Shown in pieces: positions 30,537-37,216 of a DNA stretch of 45,044 bases. The stretch comes from a virus: IMG/VR virus record IMGVR_UViG_3300009009_000021, positions 1 through 45,044 of that record; one strand, written 5' to 3'. The position numbers and the translations under genes are program-made. Each line of letters begins with the position of its first letter. The first letter of the stretch is position 1. Under the pieces are notes generated by a model. The model worked only from the letters and a program-made list of their open reading frames with translations. It was not told where the DNA came from and ran no database searches.

Positions 30537-30776
30537 TCAACTAAACCTATAAATGCGTAAGTAATATGACCATCCATTACCGTATTTATCTAAAAATGCT
30601 TCAACTAGTTTATCATGGTGCGCTTGATGCTCATTAAAAGAATCAACAGTAATTCTATTATTAGTTTGCATAGGCAAATTTAATACATACCAATAGCTTT
30701 TTATTACTGCACCCATATCAACATCCCTCTGTGACCAATTCAGGTTATTGCAAAATCTTTTGATAAATTTAATCAT
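30537..30776 (-). CDS. Small hypothetical protein
   Basis: 79 residues, His/Asn/Tyr-rich (NEHQAHHDKLVEAFLDKYGNG). GGAG before the ATG. Soluble by composition. Starts 12 bases past the stop of the protease gene. Not recognised. Confidence 0.6.
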   Translation of the reverse strand: MIKFIKRFCNNLNWSQRDVDMGAVIKSYWYVLNLPMQTNNRITVDSFNEHQAHHDKLVEAFLDKYGNGWSYYLRIYRFS

Positions 30777-30788
30777 AATTTCTCCACT

Positions 30789-31547
30789 TTATAATGCTTT
30801 AATAACCCAAAAATCCCCTGCTAAACTAGCATTCTCAACATAGCTAAAAGGTAAATAGCCATATCCATTATCACCCCATTTAGAACCATAACTATTTCTA
30901 AAAATGTACACCTGTTTATTTTTATCATACCCCACTAAAGTTACAGCATGACCACCTAAACAACTCTCATCAGATTTTGGAAATGGTACTACACCACTAC
31001 TCCCAACCTTTTTACTTTCAAAACTTTCATAAACTGCAAACCCAAAAACTATAGGCTGACTATCTGCTAAATTAAAACATAAGGATTCTCTATCTTGATT
31101 CACCCTTCCATACTGATAAATTCGTCTAGGATAAGCTGCCTCATATACTTTCTGAGAAGGCTTTTTTACAAAATCTTTTATAATGTAAGGGTATAATTCC
31201 TCTTCACAAAAACCCCACTTGTTTAATGATTTTACACCGCTTCTTAATGTAGATCCTGCATCATAAGGAATAGTGTTTTCTAAATATCTCTCATTATAAT
31301 AAATAAAAAGTCTAGAAGGAGTGAAAGACCCAGCTTTTCCTTTATGCTGCACTAACTCATATTGACAAGCTGCTGCAATCGCCTGAGCTGTGCAAGATCC
31401 CAAGCTACCCTGGTTATAAGCAACTGGAAAAAATCTTCTTAAGTCTACTTTAGAAGGTAGATCTTTAGGAACATATGTATACCCAAATTTATAATCACGA
31501 AAATCAGGTAAATCTCTTTTCCATCCGTAAATTTTAGTTCTTTTCAT
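30789..31547 (-). CDS. Papain-family (C1A) cysteine protease
   Basis: 252 residues, the catalytic domain with only about 30 preceding residues and no signal peptide. NQGSLGSCTAQAIAAA supplies the oxyanion Gln46 and nucleophile Cys52; GGHAVTLVGYD supplies His200; FRNSYGSKWGDNGYGYLPF supplies Asn218, all in normal C1A order and spacing. Predicted to be an active endopeptidase. Such enzymes are uncommon in bacteriophages and better known from eukaryotic viruses and bacteria. With no export signal it may act in the host cytoplasm, or in the virion. Confidence 0.9.
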   Translation of the reverse strand: MKRTKIYGWKRDLPDFRDYKFGYTYVPKDLPSKVDLRRFFPVAYNQGSLGSCTAQAIAAACQYELVQHKGKAGSFTPSRLFIYYNERYLENTIPYDAGSTLRSGVKSLNKWGFCEEELYPYIIKDFVKKPSQKVYEAAYPRRIYQYGRVNQDRESLCFNLADSQPIVFGFAVYESFESKKVGSSGVVPFPKSDESCLGGHAVTLVGYDKNKQVYIFRNSYGSKWGDNGYGYLPFSYVENASLAGDFWVIKAL

Positions 31548-31550
31548 CTT

Positions 31551-31817
31551 CTACCCTATTATCAAATTAGAACAAATCGAATACAAAATATCTTTATCTA
31601 AAGAACTACACTCAATTAGAAAATCATCAATGAAAAATCTATCTATTATACAAACCTCTTCTACACGAGAAGAGATTAATCTAGTCCATCTCTCTATAAC
31701 TAAAGTGTCCTCTGATAAAGACAATCTACAATCATACCCTTTAAAAGGAATGGTATGCCCATTCAATAGAAACCCTAACAATATGCGCTCTGGATTTCTA
31801 AAATCTTTTAACGACAT
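31551..31817 (-). CDS. Small hypothetical protein
   Basis: 88 residues, mixed alpha/beta, with three Cys in the second half and no metal-site spacing. Weak RBS (GAG). Starts one base after the upstream gene ends. Not recognised. Confidence 0.55.
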   Translation of the reverse strand: MSLKDFRNPERILLGFLLNGHTIPFKGYDCRLSLSEDTLVIERWTRLISSRVEEVCIIDRFFIDDFLIECSSLDKDILYSICSNLIIG

Positions 31818-32006
31818 TTACAGCTCTTCAAAACAATCTTTACATCTGTAATCAGGCTCAAATCCAGAAGGATTAAAGTATATCATTCCTCTTGGATGCC
31901 CTTTAATCCTACATATTATTCTAAGAATAACTTCTCTAAAATCATAACAATCTTCAAAGCCAGAAAACAAATATCTATACCAATGTGAAGAAAACCACTT
32001 ACACAT
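31818..32006 (-). CDS. Small Cys/aromatic-rich hypothetical protein
   Basis: 62 residues from the ATG with AAGG eight bases upstream; a GTG 17 codons earlier is in frame but would overlap the upstream gene with no RBS. Ends DYRCKDCFEEL (CxxC) with HPRGMIYFNPSGFEP before it. May bind zinc. Not recognised. Confidence 0.5.
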   Translation of the reverse strand: MCKWFSSHWYRYLFSGFEDCYDFREVILRIICRIKGHPRGMIYFNPSGFEPDYRCKDCFEEL

Positions 32007-32046
32007 GATTACTGCCTTAGAATTTAAAATTGAAAAAAAGAATCTC

Positions 32047-32175
32047 TTAAAAAACACTTCTCACAGAATCTAATATGAAATATATAATCCCTAAAAATAT
32101 AACTACAAGAAATATTAAAACACCCAACAATATTGAAACATACCTTACTAATCTTCTATCTAAGTTGTTCCTCAT
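32047..32175 (-). CDS. Tiny single-span membrane protein
   Basis: 42 residues in an apparent gap. Basic N-terminus (RNNLDRRLVR) and a long hydrophobic helix (ILLGVLIFLVVIFLGIIYF). AGGA six bases before the ATG. Function unknown. Confidence 0.55.
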   Translation of the reverse strand: MRNNLDRRLVRYVSILLGVLIFLVVIFLGIIYFILDSVRSVF

Positions 32176-32198
32176 ACCCAATCCTAATTTCTTAAAAA

Positions 32199-32426
32199 TC
32201 AATCATCACTCTCTTCAGTATCTTCATCCAAAATATAAAAAATATTTTCTTTTACCCACTCTTTTAAATAGGAATTGCTTATCTCATGCTTATTACTAAT
32301 ATGCTCACACTCTAACCCTAAATTATACATTATATCTACTAATGGACCTAACTTAGTGAATATGTCTCTCTTAGCTCTATACATTCTCATGTGTTCATTA
32401 TCTTGCTTTTCTTTTACCTCTTCCAT
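32199..32426 (-). CDS. Small acidic hypothetical protein
   Basis: 75 residues, His/Met/Glu-rich, helical, acidic C-terminus (LDEDTEESDD). No recognised domain. It precedes the tiny membrane gene by 23 bases. Confidence 0.5.
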   Translation of the reverse strand: MEEVKEKQDNEHMRMYRAKRDIFTKLGPLVDIMYNLGLECEHISNKHEISNSYLKEWVKENIFYILDEDTEESDD

Positions 32427-32469
32427 CTATCTCTATCTCCAAATTTGTTGTAGGGGTTATCACTAAATA

Positions 32470-33030
32470 TCAGCAACCATTCTTACATGGATTACTTCCA
32501 GGGCCTGGCTCTGGTAACTTATCGGGTAATCTCTGCTCACAAAGATCTTTTCTAACACAAGAAATGCCCTTGCCTAAATATATGTAACAAACAGCTTCAC
32601 TATTCTCTAACCTTTTGATTGGATCTTGTGGCTGCGGTCTTGGTGGTCTTGGTGGTGTTGGCGGCTGTGGCTGTGGTGGTCTTTGTCCTCCTGGGTGACA
32701 AGTAAACTCAGCTACAATTGCCTCATCTTCAAAACTATCTACTGAACTTTCATCCATCATAAAACAAGGGTTGTTTCCTGGACCTGGCTCAGGGAGAGTA
32801 TCGCCTACATCACCTGGACATGTTACTTTCTTGAAACATGACATCCCATAACCTGTGTAAACATAACAAACGTCATCTATATTTTCTAATCGCTTAATAG
32901 GTGCATCGTTAACAAAATCTGCTACAGTCTCACCCTCAGACTCAGCGATAGACATCATCTCCTCACAACTCTCGTAACTAAAAGAAACACTACTATACAA
33001 AAACATCATAAAAACTAACAAAAATCTCAT
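32470..33030 (-). CDS. Secreted Cys-rich protein with internal duplication
   Basis: 186 residues. Signal peptide 1-18 (FLLVFMMFLYSSVSFS). Two copies of a ~45-residue module, IKRLEN..VCYVYTGYGMSC to PEPGPGNNPC (about 45-90) and IKRLEN..VCYIYLGKGISC to PEPGPGSNPC (about 139-182), are joined by a Pro/Arg/Gln linker (PPQPQPPTPPRPPRPQPQ). Matching Cys in each suggest disulfide-bonded domains in the periplasm or outside. GGGAG six bases before the ATG. Family not identified. Confidence 0.7.
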   Translation of the reverse strand: MRFLLVFMMFLYSSVSFSYESCEEMMSIAESEGETVADFVNDAPIKRLENIDDVCYVYTGYGMSCFKKVTCPGDVGDTLPEPGPGNNPCFMMDESSVDSFEDEAIVAEFTCHPGGQRPPQPQPPTPPRPPRPQPQDPIKRLENSEAVCYIYLGKGISCVRKDLCEQRLPDKLPEPGPGSNPCKNGC

Positions 33031-33064
33031 GTACTACTCCCACTATATAAATTTAAGTTGAAAC

Positions 33065-33277
33065 TTAAACCCCTACACTTTGTAAACTCTTTAGAGTCTT
33101 ATTCAATTCTGCTATCTCTCTATCTAATCTAGATAACTCATCCTCACCTTCAAGAATAGCAAAAGAATTATAACCCAATTCACCTATTCTTTTGTTAAGC
33201 AAATCATCCATATCAGTTAATCTCTTTGCCAACTCTATATTTAAATCTTTTAAAACTTTATCATGATACGCAACCAC
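33065..33277 (-). CDS. Small coiled-coil protein
   Basis: 70 residues from a GTG with GGGGG six bases upstream; a GTG seven codons earlier is the alternative. Heptad-like Leu/Ile helices (LAKRLTDMDDLLNKRIGEL, LDREIAELNKTLKSLQS), so probably a dimer. Not recognised. Confidence 0.55.
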   Translation of the reverse strand: MVAYHDKVLKDLNIELAKRLTDMDDLLNKRIGELGYNSFAILEGEDELSRLDREIAELNKTLKSLQSVGV

Positions 33278-33301
33278 TTTATTCCCCCACAACAACACAA
33301 C

Positions 33302-33505
33302 TTACCCGTTCATAAATCTAAGCATTTTTAGAATTTTATCTAGCTCTACAATTTTAAGAGTATAGACATCTTCTTTAATCTTTATATCAATTAATCCTGT
33401 AGTGACAGAATAACTAAAATTTAAATCAACATCAGTATTACCATTTAAAATAGACTTGACCTTAACCTCTACAGAGATTTTTGCTGGATCTCCAAGATTC
33501 AACAT
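33302..33505 (-). CDS. Small hypothetical protein
   Basis: 67 residues, beta-rich first part and a helix LDKILKMLRFMNG at the end. GAGGAG seven bases before the ATG, which overlaps the upstream TAA (TAATG). Not recognised. Confidence 0.6.
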   Translation of the reverse strand: MLNLGDPAKISVEVKVKSILNGNTDVDLNFSYSVTTGLIDIKIKEDVYTLKIVELDKILKMLRFMNG

Positions 33506-33954
33506 TAAAGTATCTCCTCAACTTCAACTTCCTTGCCTGCTTCATTAGATACTCGCTCTACAGTATACATCGTGTCATCTGACCAATTTATAAGTTTCTT
33601 CTCTACTAAGACCTTGGTTATATAAAAACCATCTTTCTTATAAACTGAAAGTGCATCAGCTATATTAGGATGCCACTCTTTTGAATAAACTGTTATATAT
33701 CCCTTATCTTTTATTCTGTATGCCTCTGCTACCCTATAGTAATCTAGATATTGAGGCTCAGGTGGTCTATCCTCCCATCCATCATGATCATCTAAACTAA
33801 ACTCTAACCCACACCCATCATCACCTGTACCAATGGCTAAATTGTCACTAGTGTTAAATATAGGCTTGAAATACTTAATTCTTAAATTTTGATTATGCAA
33901 AATTATAGAATCCCATTTATTACCATTATTTTTAAATATCTCTCTTAATCTCAT
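33505..33954 (-). CDS. Hypothetical 149-residue protein
   Basis: The ATG with GGGG six bases upstream is preferred over a TTG four codons earlier. Central acidic loop with DGCGLEFSLDDHDGWEDRPP, then beta-rich segments. Not recognised. Overlap with the next gene indicates coupled translation. Confidence 0.6.
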   Translation of the reverse strand: MRLREIFKNNGNKWDSIILHNQNLRIKYFKPIFNTSDNLAIGTGDDGCGLEFSLDDHDGWEDRPPEPQYLDYYRVAEAYRIKDKGYITVYSKEWHPNIADALSVYKKDGFYITKVLVEKKLINWSDDTMYTVERVSNEAGKEVEVEEIL

Positions 33955-33975
33955 CCAAAACCCCAATATAGTCTA

Positions 33976-34134
33976 TTAATCCTCAACCTTTTTTGTAGAC
34001 ACTAAAAATACATATAACTTTTGACAATTTTCACAAGTTACTAATCCCCTACCTTTTCCTGCATCATCTAACGTCAACTCTACTTTATTGATATGCGCAC
34101 AATGCGGACACACGTTGTGATATCCAATTATCAT
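33976..34134 (-). CDS. Tiny zinc-ribbon protein
   Basis: 52 residues in an apparent gap. VCPHCAHIN and VTCENCQKLY form a complete two-knuckle zinc ribbon (CxxC...CxxC), like short phage ribbons that bind nucleic acid or polymerase. GGAG six bases before the ATG, which overlaps the stop of the upstream gene. Confidence 0.75.
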   Translation of the reverse strand: MIIGYHNVCPHCAHINKVELTLDDAGKGRGLVTCENCQKLYVFLVSTKKVED

Positions 34135-34343
34135 TTCCCACTCCAAACCCATCTACCTGTTTTTTTATTAAAATTATAATAGTCTTCTATCCTAGCAGGT
34201 CTAGATACAATATCAGGCTTATCTATCTCTTTAACAACAACTCTCTTAGCTTTGAGTTTTTTATTTAAATTTAAAGAAGTAAAATCTATAACTTTTGGCT
34301 CAAATATACATATAGTACACAATGTTAATAAAAAATTTTTCAT
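34131..34343 (-). CDS. Small exported or anchored protein
   Basis: 70 residues. A short hydrophobic N-terminus (FLLTLCTICIF) is a possible signal peptide or anchor, followed by a basic tail ending GRWVWSGK. ATG overlaps the TGA of the lipoprotein gene. Function unknown. Confidence 0.55.
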   Translation of the reverse strand: MKNFLLTLCTICIFEPKVIDFTSLNLNKKLKAKRVVVKEIDKPDIVSRPARIEDYYNFNKKTGRWVWSGK

Positions 34344-34732
34344 GGTGCTTCTGGATTACCTCTCAAATAAAGCTTAATTTTATTACCAACAAGCATCTCA
34401 ATCTTGTGGTTATAAACTGTGACAAAATTGTAATACTCTCCCCTACCATCATAAAAATACATTCTCATGTAAGGTGATTCATATTCATATACACCACCAT
34501 ACTCACCCTCTAATAATTGACCTTTGACATTACATTTTTCAATGCCCTCAAAAGTCCCATTAGCATTGAAAGTCATAGTATTAGTACATTCACACTTAGT
34601 ACCCTCACAAGAAGTAGAGGTATTTATCCAAGTCCCCAACACTGATGGTGCCTTTTTCTCTTTTTTAATTTCCTCTTTACGACCACATGATGTTGATAAG
34701 ACCAAAGATAAAATAATTAAAAACCTAACCAT
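34340..34732 (-). CDS. Small lipoprotein
   Basis: 130 residues. Signal peptide FLIILSLVLS followed by the lipobox STSC (Cys16), then a Lys/Glu linker and a beta-rich domain with GTWINTSTSCEGTKCECTN and TFEGIEKCNVKGQ, resembling lipocalin-like or META-like small envelope lipoproteins. Predicted to be lipidated. A role in superinfection exclusion is possible but not shown. Confidence 0.7.
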   Translation of the reverse strand: MVRFLIILSLVLSTSCGRKEEIKKEKKAPSVLGTWINTSTSCEGTKCECTNTMTFNANGTFEGIEKCNVKGQLLEGEYGGVYEYESPYMRMYFYDGRGEYYNFVTVYNHKIEMLVGNKIKLYLRGNPEAP

Positions 34733-34745
34733 AACACTCCCTTTC

Positions 34746-34871
34746 CTAAAAAATTATAATATTACCTATCGTGGCTAATACAATATCTTTGAAATTAATT
34801 GGTTTTAAAAATAAGAAATTGAGTAAGAACACCCCTAATAAAACACAACTCAATAGTCTACTCGTTATCAT
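34746..34871 (-). CDS. Tiny membrane protein
   Basis: 41 residues, starting inside the end of the upstream gene (ATG at 34871). One or two hydrophobic stretches (LLSCVLLGVFLLNFLFL, then VLATIGNIIIF). No good Shine-Dalgarno because translation may be coupled. Weakest of the recovered small genes. Confidence 0.4.
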   Translation of the reverse strand: MITSRLLSCVLLGVFLLNFLFLKPINFKDIVLATIGNIIIF

Positions 34872-35037
34872 CCTTATTCTGTCCATCCTTTAAATTGAAT
34901 GGCTCCTTGCCCTCTAAATCTCTATTCTTATATTTATCTTTTCTAACTTTATCTAAGTTAGTAGAATTTTTGCTTTTATTAAAATGGCATAATCTGCTGT
35001 GCTTACCTACTTGCCCACAAAAAGAACATTTGTCCAT
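34858..35037 (-). CDS. Small zinc-knuckle protein with charged tail
   Basis: 59 residues in an apparent gap. CSFCGQVGKHSRLCHF is a CxxC...HxxxC-like knuckle, similar to the ClpX-type or HIT zinc fingers, and the rest is Lys/Asp/Asn-rich. GAGGA five bases before the ATG. Could be an adaptor to a host protease or a nucleic-acid binder; unknown. Confidence 0.65.
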   Translation of the reverse strand: MDKCSFCGQVGKHSRLCHFNKSKNSTNLDKVRKDKYKNRDLEGKEPFNLKDGQNKDDNE

Positions 35038-35103
35038 AAGCTTCCTCTATGTAACGCCATAATGTGATCAGTAGGTAAACATTAAAAGGTAGGAAATAAA
35101 CTA

Positions 35104-35448
35104 TTAACGTCTACATTTTTTCTTTTCTACTTTCTCTTTTTCTTTCTCTTCTTCATCGTCCTCTTCATCTTCTTCTTCTACATCTTTTTCTTTTTCTTCC
35201 TCATCATCCTCTTCTTCTTCGCTCACTTCTAAGGAAGAAAACCACTTATCCAAATCAGCGATAAGTTTCTTTGCCTCTGGCTCTTCTGAAAAGAAAAGAC
35301 CTTTTAGCAACTCAGCAGCTTTACCTTTATCATCGTCAGACTTTGAAAATTCAGTCTTTATAAGATCATTAATAGCTGCTTTAGCGTCAAATTCTTCATT
35401 CTTTCTTCTTTTTTTAGACTCACCTAACAGTTTACTTGCACGTGACAT
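35104..35448 (-). CDS. Small protein with long Glu/Asp tail
   Basis: 114 residues. Basic start (KLLGESKKRRKNEEFD), helical middle, then about 40 residues nearly all Glu/Asp/Lys (EEEEDDEEEKEKD type), ending KKKCRR. AAGGAG six bases before the ATG. The tail suggests DNA mimicry or interaction with basic proteins; function unknown. Confidence 0.6.
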   Translation of the reverse strand: MSRASKLLGESKKRRKNEEFDAKAAINDLIKTEFSKSDDDKGKAAELLKGLFFSEEPEAKKLIADLDKWFSSLEVSEEEEDDEEEKEKDVEEEDEEDDEEEKEKEKVEKKKCRR

Positions 35449-35862
35449 TTACATCTCCTTAAAATACTGTGCCAATTCGATATAGTCTTTGATTATCTTA
35501 CCTAAAGATCTATTAATGATAACCTTTAGATAAGAGCTTGATATAGTACCTTTATCTATAACTAGAAAACGTTTTTCGTTCTTTGCACAAAAGTCTATAT
35601 CTATAGGAATACCAAAACTCATCCTATCATTTAGCAAAAAAATTGCTAGATCACACTTTAGCATACACATATCATTAGTATCTTTAATATATCCAACTAA
35701 ATTTGGGTCACTTATGGCACTGTTGCCTATCCTGTAAGCAGTTGTAGGATTAAAAATAATAACTTTACCACCTGTTATCTCAATTATAGTTTCTATTAAA
35801 TCCGAGATCTCTTTTTTAGACTCAGGTGCATTATCCATCGCACCACCCACATATATTCTCAT
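35449..35862 (-). CDS. Nucleoside 2-deoxyribosyltransferase-like protein
   Basis: 137 residues from the ATG with GAGG five bases upstream; a GTG five codons earlier is the alternative and would overlap the upstream gene. MRIYVGGAMDN, NPTTAYRIGN, KDTNDMCMLKCDLAIFLL and SFGIPIDIDFCAKN match the nucleoside 2-deoxyribosyltransferase fold (PF05014-like). Such enzymes swap or hydrolyse the base of (deoxy)nucleosides, useful for nucleotide recycling or making modified bases. The key Glu is not obvious, so the activity is uncertain. Confidence 0.65.
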   Translation of the reverse strand: MRIYVGGAMDNAPESKKEISDLIETIIEITGGKVIIFNPTTAYRIGNSAISDPNLVGYIKDTNDMCMLKCDLAIFLLNDRMSFGIPIDIDFCAKNEKRFLVIDKGTISSSYLKVIINRSLGKIIKDYIELAQYFKEM

Positions 35863-35869
35863 CCTAACC

Positions 35870-36064
35870 TCAATCACAAATGTATTCTAATTTCGAAAAG
35901 AACTCTTCTTCCCCCTCACTAATCTCAATACCCACTTCACTGCCAAAATCCATCTTTTTGAAAAAAAAGAATCTATCATCAAATTTTTTAACCACCCCAG
36001 TTTGTTCTGCATAACCAAACCTTGAGGGTACTTTTAGATAAACTGACTCACCATCTCTAAACAT
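35870..36064 (-). CDS. Small hypothetical protein
   Basis: 64 residues. MFRDGESVYLKVPSRFGYAE reads as a small SH3-like beta barrel; acidic C-terminus. GGGGGG before the ATG, which overlaps the upstream stop. Not recognised. Confidence 0.55.
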   Translation of the reverse strand: MFRDGESVYLKVPSRFGYAEQTGVVKKFDDRFFFFKKMDFGSEVGIEISEGEEEFFSKLEYICD

Positions 36065-36383
36065 TTAACCCCCCACTCTTGAAAAATTTAGTCGAGACAT
36101 GGTTAAAAGAACCTATATACATCTCAGTATCGTTAAGAAACTCATACTCTAGTTTAAAAAGTTTATTGCTTTTAATATTATTAGCATCATCTCTATTAAA
36201 AATATAAATATTAAAATTATCATATAAAAATTTAGATTTAACATCTAAGTTAAATTTAAGATTAAATAAATCTAGCTCTTGATCGCTTACGTATGCTGTA
36301 GATATAAGATCGTTTGCTATCAAAGTAAAATAATCAACTATAGATAACCTCTCATCCAATTTTATGTCTAAAACTTCACTCAT
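36057..36383 (-). CDS. Hypothetical 108-residue protein
   Basis: Alpha/beta, acidic, no recognised motif. First gene of a transcription unit: a terminator (36435-36474) and then a GTTTTC box (36419-36424) lie directly upstream of its ATG. Confidence 0.6.
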   Translation of the reverse strand: MSEVLDIKLDERLSIVDYFTLIANDLISTAYVSDQELDLFNLKFNLDVKSKFLYDNFNIYIFNRDDANNIKSNKLFKLEYEFLNDTEMYIGSFNHVSTKFFKSGGLNV

Positions 36384-36418
36384 ATTTTTACCCCAAATTG
36401 AAAATCAATCGACATAGA

Positions 36419-36424
36419 GAAAAC
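36419..36424 (-). promoter_or_regulatory. GTTTTC box at an operon boundary
   Basis: Minus strand AATCGTTTTCTCTATGTCGAT, 36 bases before the ATG at 36383 and only 11 bases past the T tract of the terminator of the sigma-like gene. The terminator/box order is exactly that of a new transcription unit. Confidence 0.6.
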
Positions 36425-36434
36425 GATTTCCAAT

Positions 36435-36474
36435 TTGAAAATAAAAGGGGTCAGGAATATTTCATCCTAACCCC
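36435..36474 (-). terminator. Intrinsic terminator after the sigma-like gene
   Basis: ggggtcagga (36447-36456) and tcctaacccc (36465-36474) form, as minus-strand RNA, a 10-bp stem with one G-U pair and an eight-base loop, followed by TTTTATTTTC. It lies 28 bases past the stop of the sigma-like gene. Confidence 0.85.
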
Positions 36475-36502
36475 CACCATTTAACCTTATAACACCGATA
36501 GG

Positions 36503-37165
36503 TCACTGTAATATTGCTGCAAAATCTTCTTGATAGACTGACTCTAAGTAGGCTCTTAAAGCTTTCATCACTTTAATAATCTTAGGTCTAGATATACCCA
36601 AAATTCTTGTAAAAGAGCAATAGGGAATGTATTCGTAGGATCTATAAATAGAAAATTTTTCTACAAGTCCTCTCCACTTAACTAAAGTATCTTCAGAGGG
36701 GTTAAGAATCTCTAACACTAACTTTTTAGCTAACTTATCTTGATTGTTTGCCCACTTCTCTATAACAGAAACAAGCTCTTTATACTCTAAAATTTCACAC
36801 TGATTTAAATGATGAAGTCCTCTATCAAATATTTTTAAACCTAAATTAATCATCTCTAAACTTAAGATATTTTCTAATGAAAGCTCTACATCATCTTGTG
36901 TTGTTACCACAAAAGATACTGACTTTTTTGTTTTAGATGAATGCTTTCTGTAAAGTGAGATCGATTTATTTTTTAAAATTGTAGATGCAAGAGCTTTAAT
37001 TTCATTATCTTCTAAAGATTCAAACTGAGGCATGTTCTCAAATATATGTATCCAAAGTTCCGATGCTATATCATCTTGATCCATGGAAGTTATCGACCTG
37101 CTAAATAATCGAGATTTTGTTTCTAAAATGGGTTTTATTAAGTTAATTAGTCTAGTCTTATCCAT
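36503..37165 (-). CDS. RNA polymerase sigma-like factor
   Basis: 220 residues. MDQDDIASELWIHIFENMPQ with a following ALASTILKNKSISLYRK (about 28-77) reads as sigma region 2 (the DxxxExxxxI helix and the -10 recognition helix), and FTRILGISRPKIIKVMKALR near the C-terminus as a region 4-like HTH. The gap between them is larger than in ECF factors and there is no region 3. Compare T4 gp55 or SPO1 gp28/gp34. It would direct host polymerase to phage promoters; the GTTTTC boxes are the obvious candidate. No direct proof. Confidence 0.7.
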   Translation of the reverse strand: MDKTRLINLIKPILETKSRLFSRSITSMDQDDIASELWIHIFENMPQFESLEDNEIKALASTILKNKSISLYRKHSSKTKKSVSFVVTTQDDVELSLENILSLEMINLGLKIFDRGLHHLNQCEILEYKELVSVIEKWANNQDKLAKKLVLEILNPSEDTLVKWRGLVEKFSIYRSYEYIPYCSFTRILGISRPKIIKVMKALRAYLESVYQEDFAAILQ

Positions 37166-37190
37166 AATCTAATCTCTCAAGAGTTGAAAA

Positions 37191-37213
37191 GTCTATAGCA
37201 TTTACAAATAGAC
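37191..37213 (-). terminator. Possible weak terminator after DNA polymerase
   Basis: gtctat (37191-37196) pairs with atagac (37208-37213), 11-base loop, followed on the minus strand by TTTTCAACTC. The stem is only 6 bp and AT-rich and begins four bases past the polymerase stop. Confidence 0.35.
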
Positions 37214-37216
37214 ATC

